Positions 7,040-14,804 are shown, counted from the stretch's first letter. The stretch is 14,858 nt of DNA from Flavobacterium sp. (GCA_004296145.1 SEBM01000030.1:1-14858), one strand, 5' to 3'. The notes: generated from the letters alone by a model not told the origin. Numbers and translations are program-made.

Positions 7040-9205
7040 TTAAGATTTTACTAATTTATCTTTTTTCATTTTAGAAGAATTAGCTTTTACCATATTAGAT
7101 TTAGATGTTTGTAAATCATCCAAAACATTCAATGCTTCTTCAACATAAACATCTTTAGATAATGCCTGGTGCCAAGCTTCTCTCTTTTCTTTTAAAGTAG
7201 CATCGGTTTTAATTTCAAGCTCTTCATAAGGCAAAGATTTAAAAACCAAAGTGTTTTTGTAATCAGAAATTGGTTTGTATTTTTTACCTTCATTCTCTAC
7301 TTGTTCCTGAGTTGCTTTAAAGCTTGTGATATTCAGGCTGTATATATTTTCTTTACTCTTAACATCAATCCATTTTGCATTTTCTTCAATTAATTTAAAC
7401 TGAGGATTTTGAGCAATTCTTGTTGTACTGTTAGCAATAGCCTGATTGAATTTTTGAGTTGCTGTCCATGTACTGTAATCAGCCGGATCAATTTTATCCC
7501 ATGGCATTGCATTATCAATATCACGTTCTCCCATTTTTAAGTAAGCATAACGATCTGGCATAACAACATCACTATGAACACCTTCTAACTGAGTTGACCC
7601 CCCATTGATTCTGTAAAATTTCTGACCTGTAATTTTTAATGCTCCCAAATCGCCATAATTTGTATTACGAACAAATTGGTTCAAATCAAGTACATTTTGC
7701 ACAGTTCCTTTTCCGTAAGTTTGTTTACTTCCAATGATAATTCCTCTTTTGTAATCCTGAATTGCAGCAGCCAGGATTTCTGATGCCGAAGCAGAGAAAC
7801 TGTTTACCATAATTACCAATGGACCATCCCACTCGATTTTTTTATCTTTATCGTATAAAACTTCTTTCTTTTTTCCTGCAGATTTCACCTGAACAATTGG
7901 TCCTTCTTCAATAAATAAACCAGCAATATCAACTACAGTAGTCAAAGATCCTCCACCATCATCACGAACATCAAGAACGATTCCGCTTATGTCTTCTTTT
8001 TTAAGTCTTTCAACCTCAAGAGCAATATCTTTTCCGGCATCACGTCCGTCTTTATTTTCAAAATCAATATAGAATTTAGGCAAATAGATTACTCCGTATT
8101 TTAAACCGTTTTTCTCAACGATACTCGATTTAGCATACGTTTCTTCAATTTCAACTACATCTCTGATGATTGAAATAACTTTGATACTTCCGTCAACTTT
8201 TTTAACTGTAAGTTTAACTTCTGTTCCCTTATGTCCTTTAATTTTTTTCACAACATCATCCAAACGCATACCTACAACATCTACAGGCTCTTCATTTCCT
8301 TGAGCAACTTTCAGGATTAAATCTCCTGATTCAAGTTGTTTTCCTTTCCATGCCGGACCTCCGGATATTAATTCGTCAATTTGTGTAAAATCATTTTTCT
8401 TAGTCAGTCTTGCTCCAATTCCTTCCAGTTTTCCACTGATATTAACATCAAAACGGTCTTTTTCTTCAGGTGCAAAATAACTTGTATGCGGGTCAAAACG
8501 CGCCATGATCGAATTTACATATACAGAAAACCAATCTCCTTTGTTTAAATCCTTAATAAGGCTAAAATTATCATCTAATGATTTTAGTGAACTTTCACGG
8601 GTTTCTTTTTCCAAAGATTCAAAAGATTTTGCTTTATAAGCCGGATCTGTTTTCTTTTTATCTTCTTCTAATTTTTGTTTGGTAACAAGAGAAGAAAGTG
8701 TCGAAAGTTTAATTTGTTTTCTCCATCTTTCATTGATTTCAACAGCATTTTTTGCATAAGGAGAATGCTCATAATCGGCATTAAAAGTTTCATCAACATT
8801 GTAGTTGAAAGGCTGTGCTAAAATAGTTTTATAGCGTTTTTTGCTTTCTTCCATACGTTTCATCAATCTTGTATAAGTCAGGTTGAAAAACGTAAGGTCT
8901 TTATTCAAAAACTGATCGTCAAGCATCAATTCGTATTGTCTGAATTCATCAATATCAGACTGAAGAAAAAACCTTTTTGAAGGGTCTAATGCATCAATAT
9001 AATCTTTAAAAATTCCTTTAGAAAACTCATCGTTTATTTCCGCAGGATTATAATGTCCTTTTTCAATAACGAAAGCAAGTAATTCTAAAAGTGTTTTATC
9101 TCTGTTTGGATCCGGATCAATTGTCTTATCAGCATTTATTTTAAAAGCAAATAAGGTAACCGACAAGCATAATACGGCTATAAGTATTTTATAATTTCTT
9201 TTCAT
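7040..9205 (-). CDS. prc: Tail-specific (C-terminal processing) protease, S41 family
   Basis: A 721-residue periplasmic serine protease of the Tsp/Prc type, which degrades or trims proteins from exposed C-termini. The ATG at 9205 gives a clean N-terminal signal or anchor (KRNYK then ILIAVLCLSVTLFAF). In-frame starts at 9226 (ATG) and 9229 (TTG) are also possible and add 7 or 8 residues. After a helical N-terminal region (about 35-245) comes a PDZ domain (about 250-345) with GIGARL. The S41 catalytic domain (about 370-525) follows, with nucleophile Ser473 in SASASE, Asp484 in QDY and Lys499 in YGKGTVQ. This is the Ser-Lys dyad set of E. coli Tsp (Ser430, Asp441, Lys455) with one extra residue before the Lys. 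The C-terminal about 190 residues match the Tsp-specific tail domain. The gene is transcribed alone, divergently from surE, with its own promoter and terminator. Confidence 0.93.
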   Translation of the reverse strand: MKRNYKILIAVLCLSVTLFAFKINADKTIDPDPNRDKTLLELLAFVIEKGHYNPAEINDEFSKGIFKDYIDALDPSKRFFLQSDIDEFRQYELMLDDQFLNKDLTFFNLTYTRLMKRMEESKKRYKTILAQPFNYNVDETFNADYEHSPYAKNAVEINERWRKQIKLSTLSSLVTKQKLEEDKKKTDPAYKAKSFESLEKETRESSLKSLDDNFSLIKDLNKGDWFSVYVNSIMARFDPHTSYFAPEEKDRFDVNISGKLEGIGARLTKKNDFTQIDELISGGPAWKGKQLESGDLILKVAQGNEEPVDVVGMRLDDVVKKIKGHKGTEVKLTVKKVDGSIKVISIIRDVVEIEETYAKSSIVEKNGLKYGVIYLPKFYIDFENKDGRDAGKDIALEVERLKKEDISGIVLDVRDDGGGSLTTVVDIAGLFIEEGPIVQVKSAGKKKEVLYDKDKKIEWDGPLVIMVNSFSASASEILAAAIQDYKRGIIIGSKQTYGKGTVQNVLDLNQFVRNTNYGDLGALKITGQKFYRINGGSTQLEGVHSDVVMPDRYAYLKMGERDIDNAMPWDKIDPADYSTWTATQKFNQAIANSTTRIAQNPQFKLIEENAKWIDVKSKENIYSLNITSFKATQEQVENEGKKYKPISDYKNTLVFKSLPYEELEIKTDATLKEKREAWHQALSKDVYVEEALNVLDDLQTSKSNMVKANSSKMKKDKLVKS

Positions 9206-9250
9206 AAACTTAATAATAGCATTCATCAAATTTTTTAATCTAAGTTACTG

Positions 9251-9258
9251 CAAAACTA
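9251..9258 (-). promoter_or_regulatory. prc promoter, -7 element TAGTTTTG
   Basis: On the minus strand TAGTTTTG fits TAnnTTTG exactly. It ends 45 bases before the chosen ATG at 9205, or 24 bases before the alternative ATG at 9226. A good TTG is not found at the usual -33 distance. Confidence 0.5.
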
Positions 9259-9385
9259 TACCAATAAAGCCAAGTTCGGTATAATTTTTTGTTAAAGATA
9301 TAAAAATGTTTGGCTCAGAAAAGACAAGTTTTATTTAGTTGACAAATTTTATTTTATTTGTTACTATTCTAAGAAATTCTGTGAT

Positions 9386-9393
9386 TACATTTG
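9386..9393 (+). promoter_or_regulatory. surE promoter, -7 element TACATTTG
   Basis: TACATTTG fits TAnnTTTG exactly and ends 35 bases before the surE ATG. TTTG at 9357-9360 could be the -33 element, although the 25-base spacer is slightly long. The promoter lies downstream of the in-frame TTG at 9339, which argues against that earlier start. Confidence 0.6.
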
Positions 9394-9428
9394 TTTTTAT
9401 TTATAAAAATGCCAAAATATTTTCTATT

Positions 9429-10208
9429 ATGAAAAAGGAAAAACCACTTATATTAGTTACGAACGACGATGGTATTCTCGCGCCGGGAATCCGCGCTTTG
9501 ATAAGTGTTATGAAGACTATTGGCGAAGTAATAGTTGTCGCGCCAGACAAACCACAAAGTGCTACGGGACATGCAATTACAATAAACAGCACTTTATATT
9601 TAGATAAAATTTCGAAAGAAAATGATGCTATAACGGAGTACAGCTGTTCCGGAACTCCGGTTGATTGTGTAAAACTTGCCGTTAATGAAATCCTAAAGAG
9701 AAAACCTGACTTATGTGTTTCAGGAGTTAATCATGGATCAAATTCGTCAATAAATGTGATTTATTCAGGAACAATGAGTGCGGCTGTCGAGGCTGGAATT
9801 GAAGGAATTCCGGCAATTGGTTTTTCATTATTAGACTATGACTGGAATGCTGATTTTGAACCCATAAAATCTTTCATCAAAAAAATAACTTTAGAAACCA
9901 TTTCTAATGGATTACCTGATGGCGTTGTACTCAATGTCAATTTTCCTAAATTAAAAGAAAATGAAATAAAAGGAATAAAAGTGTGTCGTCAGGCTAAAGC
10001 GCTTTGGGTTGAAAAATTTGACAAAAGAAAAACTCCTTTCGGAAAAGATTATTACTGGCTTTCGGGCGAATTTATTAATCAGGACAAAGGAGAAGATACG
10101 GACGAATGGGCGCTTGAAAATGGCTATATTTCTGTAGTTCCCGTACAATTTGATTTAACTGCTCATCATTCTATACAACAACTTAATACCTGGAAACTAA
10201 ATGGATAA
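9429..10208 (+). CDS. surE: 5'/3'-nucleotidase SurE
   Basis: A 259-residue phosphatase that removes phosphate from nucleoside monophosphates using a divalent metal, in the cytoplasm. The start at ATG 9429 is chosen because the protein then begins MKKEKPLILVTNDDG, as is normal for the family. A longer frame from TTG 9339 would start upstream of the promoter. The metal-binding NDDG is at residues 12-15, Ser44 in the PQSATGH loop is a further ligand, and SGVNHGSN at 98-105 supplies Asn101. YSGTMSAA (111-118) is the conserved oligomer and active-site segment. The length is typical. Its stop codon overlaps the next gene by 8 bases (ATGGATAA), so the two are translationally coupled. In E. coli surE is linked to stationary-phase survival; that role here is only inferred. 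Confidence 0.96.
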   Translation: MKKEKPLILVTNDDGILAPGIRALISVMKTIGEVIVVAPDKPQSATGHAITINSTLYLDKISKENDAITEYSCSGTPVDCVKLAVNEILKRKPDLCVSGVNHGSNSSINVIYSGTMSAAVEAGIEGIPAIGFSLLDYDWNADFEPIKSFIKKITLETISNGLPDGVVLNVNFPKLKENEIKGIKVCRQAKALWVEKFDKRKTPFGKDYYWLSGEFINQDKGEDTDEWALENGYISVVPVQFDLTAHHSIQQLNTWKLNG

Positions 10209-10473
10209 GAAAGATTTACTTGTCGGATTTATTATTGGAATATTTACAGCTCTTTTGGGAAGCTATTTGTTCATTACGTTTTTTACTAAATTCGATATTT
10301 CAACCGGAATTAAAACCATTAAAGAATATGGATATTTAGGAAAAGTAATCACCATTGGAACTGTTTTGGATCTGGCCGTCTTTGGTATTTTATTAAAAAA
10401 AGACAAAGAATACATGGCAAGAGGCGTTATACTCGCAGTGATTGTTTTGGCAATTTCTACTGTAATTATTTAA
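10201..10473 (+). CDS. Small three-helix membrane protein of unknown function
   Basis: A 90-residue hydrophobic protein that I do not recognise. Three membrane segments are visible at about residues 6-29, 46-65 and 73-90. A basic loop, KKDKEYMAR (66-74), lies between the last two, and an acidic and basic N-terminus MDKKD precedes the first. There is no cleavable signal, no cysteine and no catalytic motif. The ATG lies within the surE stop region (8-base overlap), which strongly supports that it is real and co-expressed with surE. The lpxB promoter starts just after its stop codon. Membrane location is a safe inference; a link to lipid A or nucleotide metabolism rests on position only. Confidence 0.8.
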   Translation: MDKKDLLVGFIIGIFTALLGSYLFITFFTKFDISTGIKTIKEYGYLGKVITIGTVLDLAVFGILLKKDKEYMARGVILAVIVLAISTVII

Positions 10474-10477
10474 ATCT

Positions 10478-10494
10478 TATCTTTGCATTGCAAA
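10478..10494 (+). promoter_or_regulatory. lpxB promoter, -7 element TATCTTTG inside a TTTGCA/TGCAAA palindrome
   Basis: TATCTTTG (10478-10485) fits TAnnTTTG exactly. TTTGCA (10482-10487) and TGCAAA (10489-10494) form a 6-base inverted repeat with a 1-base centre over the end of the -7 element and the expected transcription start. The leader to the ATG at 10542 is about 50 bases. TTC at 10455-10457 is the only weak -33 partner. The palindrome could be an operator or only extended promoter sequence. Confidence 0.55.
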
Positions 10495-10541
10495 AAAAAT
10501 AGTCGTGTTTAAAACTGCAACACATTCTCAAAAATACTAAT

Positions 10542-11657
10542 ATGAAATATTATATCATAGCGGGTGAAGCCTCCGGAGACTTACATGGTTCAAATTTAAT
10601 GAAAGCATTATATGAGGAAGATCCTCAGGCAGAAATTAGATTCTGGGGCGGTGATTTAATGCAAAAAGCAGGCGGAACTTTAGTAAAACACTATCGCGAA
10701 CTGGCTTTTATGGGCTTTATAGAAGTTGTTTTTAATTTGAAAACCATTTTGAGTAATATTACTTTTTGCAAAAAAGATATTTTAGAGTTTAAACCTGATG
10801 TAATTGTTTTTATTGACTATCCGGGTTTTAATATGCGTATTGCAAAATGGGCTAAAGCACTGAATTACAAAACACATTATTACATCTCTCCGCAAATTTG
10901 GGCATGGAAAGAAAACAGGATCAAAGCGATTAAACACGATGTCGATAAAATGTTTGTGATTCTTCCTTTTGAAAAAGGTTTTTATGAAGACAAACATAAT
11001 TTTCCTGTAGATTTTGTTGGACATCCACTTATTGATGCCATTCAAAACCAACCATCTTTTGATGAAACCGTTTTTAGAAAAGAAAATAATTTGAGCGAAA
11101 GGCCAATTATTGCTGTTTTACCAGGAAGCCGTCAACAGGAAATCACAAAAATGCTTAGTGTGATGCTTAGTGTTGTTGATGATTTTCAGGATTATGAATT
11201 TGTGATTGCAGGCGCTCCGAGTCAGGAATACGACTTCTACAAACAATTTATCACCAACAAAAACATCAAATTTATTTCTAATAAAACATACGATTTACTT
11301 CGCTCATCAACTGCAGCGCTGGTAACATCGGGAACTGCAACCTTAGAAACTGCTCTTTTTAAAGTTCCTGAAGTTGTTTGTTACAAAGGAAGTAACATCT
11401 CTTACCAGATTGCAAAACATATTATTACGCTAAAATATATTTCGCTTGTGAACTTAATTATGGATCAGGAAGTGGTAACTGAATTGATTCAGAGTGAATG
11501 TAATACCAAACGCATTAAAGAAGAATTGCAAAAATTACTTGAGCCTGCTTATCGCGAAAAACTGCTCAAAAATTATGATATTCTGGAGCAAAAGTTAGGC
11601 GGAGTTGGCGCCAGTAAAAAAACGGCCAAACTTATCGTTGCTGATTTAAAAAACTAA
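10542..11657 (+). CDS. lpxB: Lipid-A-disaccharide synthase LpxB
   Basis: A 371-residue GT19 glycosyltransferase that joins UDP-2,3-diacylglucosamine and 2,3-diacylglucosamine 1-phosphate to make the lipid A disaccharide, at the inner face of the cytoplasmic membrane. Family landmarks in order: AGEASGD (7-13), WGGDLM (35-40), a hydrophobic membrane-contact segment near 53-70, YISPQIWAWKENR (114-126), FVGHPLID (about 157-164), LPGSRQQE (about 192-199) and TSGTATLE (about 264-271). The length is normal. A 12-base tandem duplication at 11151-11174 encodes MLSV-MLSV (204-211). It has its own promoter and is probably co-transcribed with the NlpC/P60 gene 10 bases downstream. It shows that the cell makes lipopolysaccharide or a related lipid A-bearing outer membrane. 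Confidence 0.96.
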   Translation: MKYYIIAGEASGDLHGSNLMKALYEEDPQAEIRFWGGDLMQKAGGTLVKHYRELAFMGFIEVVFNLKTILSNITFCKKDILEFKPDVIVFIDYPGFNMRIAKWAKALNYKTHYYISPQIWAWKENRIKAIKHDVDKMFVILPFEKGFYEDKHNFPVDFVGHPLIDAIQNQPSFDETVFRKENNLSERPIIAVLPGSRQQEITKMLSVMLSVVDDFQDYEFVIAGAPSQEYDFYKQFITNKNIKFISNKTYDLLRSSTAALVTSGTATLETALFKVPEVVCYKGSNISYQIAKHIITLKYISLVNLIMDQEVVTELIQSECNTKRIKEELQKLLEPAYREKLLKNYDILEQKLGGVGASKKTAKLIVADLKN

Positions 11658-11667
11658 AAAAACTGCT

Positions 11668-12153
11668 TTGAAAAAGATATTCCTTTTACTCTTTTTATCT
11701 GTTCTATTTGCTTCCTGCAAATCAAGTTCTGCTGCAGTAAGTAAAAATGAATCCAAAAAGGAAAATAAATATGTTGTTAAGAATTTAATTGAAGTTGCCA
11801 CAGACAATATTGGCGTGCGCTATAAAGCCGGCGGCACAAACAAAAGTGGATTTGATTGTTCCGGGTTGGTATTTAATTCTTTTCAGTCAGAAAACATCAA
11901 ATTACCCAGAACTTCATTTGAACAATCCAAAATCGGCAAAATAATTAAGTTTAATGATGCAAAAAAAGGTGATTTAATTTTCTTTAAAACCAACAAAAGC
12001 AAGCAAATTAATCACGTTGGCCTTATCACGGAAGCAAACTCTGATGAAATAAAATTTGTGCATTCTTCTACAGCCAAAGGAGTTATTATTTCTTCTACCA
12101 AAGAACCGTATTATCAAAATTCATTTGCCCAAATCAACAGAGTCGTTGATTAA
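11668..12153 (+). CDS. NlpC/P60 family peptidoglycan hydrolase, lipoprotein
   Basis: A 161-residue protein starting at a TTG codon. The TTG is supported because it gives a complete type II signal peptide (basic KK, then IFLLLFLSVLF) with lipobox A15-S16-C17, and no in-frame ATG lies near it. A short Ser- and Lys-rich linker leads to the NlpC/P60 domain (about 38-158). The catalytic residues Cys64 in FDCSG, His116 in INHVG and His132 in VHSS are all present, as in the Spr/MepS type of cysteine endopeptidases that cut peptide cross-links or stems in peptidoglycan. Mature protein is probably attached to the outer membrane facing the periplasm. It lies 10 bases after lpxB and 52 bases before comEC, all on the same strand. 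The exact bond cut is not known. Confidence 0.93.
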   Translation: MKKIFLLLFLSVLFASCKSSSAAVSKNESKKENKYVVKNLIEVATDNIGVRYKAGGTNKSGFDCSGLVFNSFQSENIKLPRTSFEQSKIGKIIKFNDAKKGDLIFFKTNKSKQINHVGLITEANSDEIKFVHSSTAKGVIISSTKEPYYQNSFAQINRVVD

Positions 12154-12205
12154 TATTTATCTATAAAATATTATTTTTCTTACAAAATTATAATACTTTT
12201 AAGCC

Positions 12206-14242
12206 ATGAAAGTATTAGATTTTCCTTTGGTCAGAATTACGATTAGTTTTTTAATTGGTATCGTAGTTTCCTATTATTGGCAACCAGCCCTCTCAACTGC
12301 AATATTCATACTTTTAATTGCTGCTGTACTATTTACAGTCATTTATTTTCTATCCAGAAAGAATAAAAAACTAAATCTCTTTTTTGGAATCTGTGTCAAT
12401 TTTATCTCGTTCGGAATAGGTTTTCTTAGTTTATTAATCAATACAGATTCTTATCAGGAATCAAATTATACGCATTTCAAAAACGCTTTCGAAAAAGATC
12501 ATTTGATCACTCTTACTTTGCGTGAGAAGTTAAAAAGCAATGACTATAATGATCGGTATATCGGTGTATTAAATACTATTGACGACAAGAAATATACGGG
12601 CAAAATTATTGTAAATATTGAAAAAGACAGTCTAAAAAACTCGCTTATTATTGGCAATACGATACAGGCAAAAACAACTTTACAAAAAACTTCTGCTGCA
12701 AAAAATCCAAATCAGTTTGATTATGGCAAATACCTTTTTAACAAACAGATATATGCTCAGGTATATGTTTCAAAATCTGAAACAAAAGTTAGCAAAAAAA
12801 TAAAAAAGGACATTTGGTTTTATGCCGCAAGACTAAATTCAAGAATTATTTCAAATCTTGAAAAAGCACATTTTAATAAAACCGAAATGAATGTGGCGAT
12901 GGCTTTAATTCTCGGCCAGCAACAGGAAATCTCTTCAGACATTATTCAGGATTATCAATATTCAGGAGCAACCCATGTTTTGTCGGTTTCGGGATTACAC
13001 GTCGGTTTTATTATGTTGTTTATTCTTTTTGTTTTAAAGCCAATTTCAAATAATAGAAAAGGCTCTTTTATAAAACTTATTGCTATTTTGATTTCGTTAG
13101 GTCTTTTCGGAATTGTTTCCGGACTCTCACCTCCTGTTCTGCGATCTGTAGTTATGTTTTCATTTCTCGCAATCGGAAATCATTTACGAAGAGGAAGTAA
13201 TATTTACCACAACTTATTGGTTTCAGTTTTACTGATCTTACTTTTTGAACCGTATTTCTTATTTGACGTTGGGTTTCAGCTTAGCTACATTGCTTTATTT
13301 TCAATATTATGGATTCAGCCGGTTTTCAAAGAAATCTGGAAACCTAAAAACAAAATTATCCTTTACATCTGGGAAGCCCTGAGCGTTTCATTCGCTGCTC
13401 AAATAGGTACGTTTCCTCTTTGTCTGTATTATTTTCATCAATTTCCGGGATTGTTTTTTGTGACAAACATCCTGATTCTTCCGGTTTTATCTTTTATTAT
13501 GATTGCCGGTATTATTGTAATGATTATTTCCGTATTTGGCAGCTGTCCTTTATTCATAATTCAGATTTTCGAAAAAAGCATTTATCTTCTTAATCTAATC
13601 ATTCATTATGTCGCCTCATTTGAATCATTTGTAATCCGCAATATTGGATTCAATTTTTATTATTTACTGGCATTTTATCTTTTAACAATTGCTGCAATAT
13701 TCTGGCTTAAAAAACCTTCATATCCTAAATTCGTGATAATGCTAATTAGCGTCATAATTGTACAGCTATCTTTTATTACCACCAAAATAGAAACTGAAAA
13801 ACAACAGGAACTTATCGTATTTAATACCAAGAAAAAAACAATTATAAGCGAGAAAAAAGGCAAAGATATTCAGCTGTTTACAAATGAGCTTTCATTAAAA
13901 CAGGAATTGAGCAACAACATTATAAGTTCTTATGTAACTGGTAATTTTGCAGTTTTAAAATCTCCGCAGAAAATTAAAAACACATTCTTTTTTAATGATA
14001 AAAAGATTCTTTTGATTGACAGTTCAAGTGTTTATCCCAAAAACGCTCACCCTGATATTTTGATTCTCACGCAAACACCAAAACTGAATCTGGATCGTGT
14101 TTTATCAGATCTCAATCCGAGAGAGATCATTTCAGATGCCTCCAATTCTTATTCCATTCAGAAATGTTGGAAAACGAGTTGTCTCAAAAAAAATATCCCT
14201 TTTCATGCCACGGCCGAAAAGGGATATTACAAATTAAACTAG
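12206..14242 (+). CDS. comEC: ComEC/Rec2 family DNA-uptake channel protein with reduced C-terminal domain
   Basis: A 678-residue polytopic membrane protein expected to carry single-stranded DNA across the inner membrane in natural transformation. Membrane helices lie near residues 9-28, 31-49 and 57-78, followed by a DUF4131-like soluble region (about 85-200). The Competence domain (about 225-500) has the hallmark GATHVLSVSGLHVG (254-267), GLSPPVLRS and LSYIALFS, with many helices. After the last helix (to about residue 525) only about 145 residues remain. They resemble the end of a metallo-beta-lactamase domain in outline (HPDILIL, then LNPREIISDAS) but have no HxHxDH or HHGS metal motif. 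It follows the NlpC/P60 gene and may share its transcript, since no TAnnTTTG element is seen in the gap. The last codons contain the terminator of the convergent gene. Confidence 0.9.
   Translation: MKVLDFPLVRITISFLIGIVVSYYWQPALSTAIFILLIAAVLFTVIYFLSRKNKKLNLFFGICVNFISFGIGFLSLLINTDSYQESNYTHFKNAFEKDHLITLTLREKLKSNDYNDRYIGVLNTIDDKKYTGKIIVNIEKDSLKNSLIIGNTIQAKTTLQKTSAAKNPNQFDYGKYLFNKQIYAQVYVSKSETKVSKKIKKDIWFYAARLNSRIISNLEKAHFNKTEMNVAMALILGQQQEISSDIIQDYQYSGATHVLSVSGLHVGFIMLFILFVLKPISNNRKGSFIKLIAILISLGLFGIVSGLSPPVLRSVVMFSFLAIGNHLRRGSNIYHNLLVSVLLILLFEPYFLFDVGFQLSYIALFSILWIQPVFKEIWKPKNKIILYIWEALSVSFAAQIGTFPLCLYYFHQFPGLFFVTNILILPVLSFIMIAGIIVMIISVFGSCPLFIIQIFEKSIYLLNLIIHYVASFESFVIRNIGFNFYYLLAFYLLTIAAIFWLKKPSYPKFVIMLISVIIVQLSFITTKIETEKQQELIVFNTKKKTIISEKKGKDIQLFTNELSLKQELSNNIISSYVTGNFAVLKSPQKIKNTFFFNDKKILLIDSSSVYPKNAHPDILILTQTPKLNLDRVLSDLNPREIISDASNSYSIQKCWKTSCLKKNIPFHATAEKGYYKLN
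14186..14228 (-). terminator. Terminator of the thioredoxin-like gene, inside the comEC 3' end
   Basis: AATATCCCTTTTC (14192-14204) and GAAAAGGGATATT (14216-14228) are perfectly complementary over 13 bases with an 11-base loop. On the minus strand the stem is followed by Ts (complement of As 14186-14191), 25 bases after the stop codon at 14253. On the plus strand no T run follows, so it should act on the minus-strand transcript. It lies wholly in the last 19 codons of comEC. Confidence 0.8.
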
Positions 14243-14252
14243 AAAATTTGAT

Positions 14253-14699
14253 CTATTGTGGATTCAGAATCATATCAGATTCAGTAATCCAGGCTTGTGC
14301 TCCACCGGGAACATACGAAACTTTACCTAACGTATCAAACATGGTCTTTCCTTTTCGTATAGTAGCGCTGGCAAAACATACTTGTGGCAGCTCAACAACA
14401 CCAAAGGCAGTTCTCAATTTGTTATTTTGCTCCTTAATCTCATTTGATGATGAATCAGACAAATCAAGTCTCACTAAGATAACATTATTACGTGACCATT
14501 TTTCAAATTCAGGGCTTTTAAAAACCTCGTTCTGGAGATTTTCGGATACTCCTGGTCCGGTAAAATAAAGTAGCATTGGTTTTCTTTTTTCATTACTCAT
14601 GGCAATGGCATCTGTCATGTCTGTAGTCCAGACCAGACTTTGCGATTTGGCTAAAAATGTCACTAGAAAAAACAGTAGGATAAGTAATTTTCTATTCAT
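14253..14699 (-). CDS. Exported thioredoxin-like protein lacking CXXC
   Basis: A 148-residue protein with an N-terminal signal peptide (about residues 1-20, LLILLFFLVTFL, ending AKSQ), so periplasmic or secreted. It has the outline of the DUF255/thioredoxin-like group: W24, then A-x-x-x-S-x-x-x-x-K-P (31-41), strand MLLYFTG (42-48), helix with E-V-F (58-60), strand VILVRLDL (73-80), and the cis-proline segment ELPQV with Pro105. Where relatives have TGxxWCxxC this protein reads TGPGVSEN and is about three residues shorter, so the redox cysteine pair is absent. The only cysteine is Cys108, after the cis-proline. It is probably not an oxidoreductase; a binding or folding role is possible. It is convergent with comEC and monocistronic by its terminator. 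Confidence 0.8.
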   Translation of the reverse strand: MNRKLLILLFFLVTFLAKSQSLVWTTDMTDAIAMSNEKRKPMLLYFTGPGVSENLQNEVFKSPEFEKWSRNNVILVRLDLSDSSSNEIKEQNNKLRTAFGVVELPQVCFASATIRKGKTMFDTLGKVSYVPGGAQAWITESDMILNPQ

Positions 14700-14724
14700 A
14701 ATAGATTGGGTTTGGTTAAGTTAA

Positions 14725-14732
14725 TAAAACTA
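14725..14732 (-). promoter_or_regulatory. Possible promoter of the thioredoxin-like gene
   Basis: On the minus strand TAGTTTTA matches TAnnTTTG at all but the last base and ends 25 bases before the ATG at 14699, the same distance as in rpe. No clear -33 TTG is present at the usual spacing. Confidence 0.3.
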
Positions 14733-14804
14733 AATTAACACAATATCTTTATGAAACAAGTAATATGTGTGTAAATTACACTTTAGTCTTTCATTAAAAC
14801 GAAA

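Noticed and set aside
9339..9367. E. coli-type promoter: TTGACA at 9339 with TACTAT after a 17-base spacer.
   Set aside because: The primary sigma factor here is of the Bacteroidota type, which uses TTG/TAnnTTTG, and a matching element lies closer to surE.
9339..9428. A 30-residue extension of SurE from TTG 9339.
   Set aside because: The extension has no family similarity, and an exact TAnnTTTG promoter element lies at 9386-9393, inside it.
14164..14568. A 134-codon plus-strand frame overlapping the comEC end and the thioredoxin-like gene.
   Set aside because: It is antisense to a gene with a clear signal peptide and fold markers and has no signal or domain of its own.
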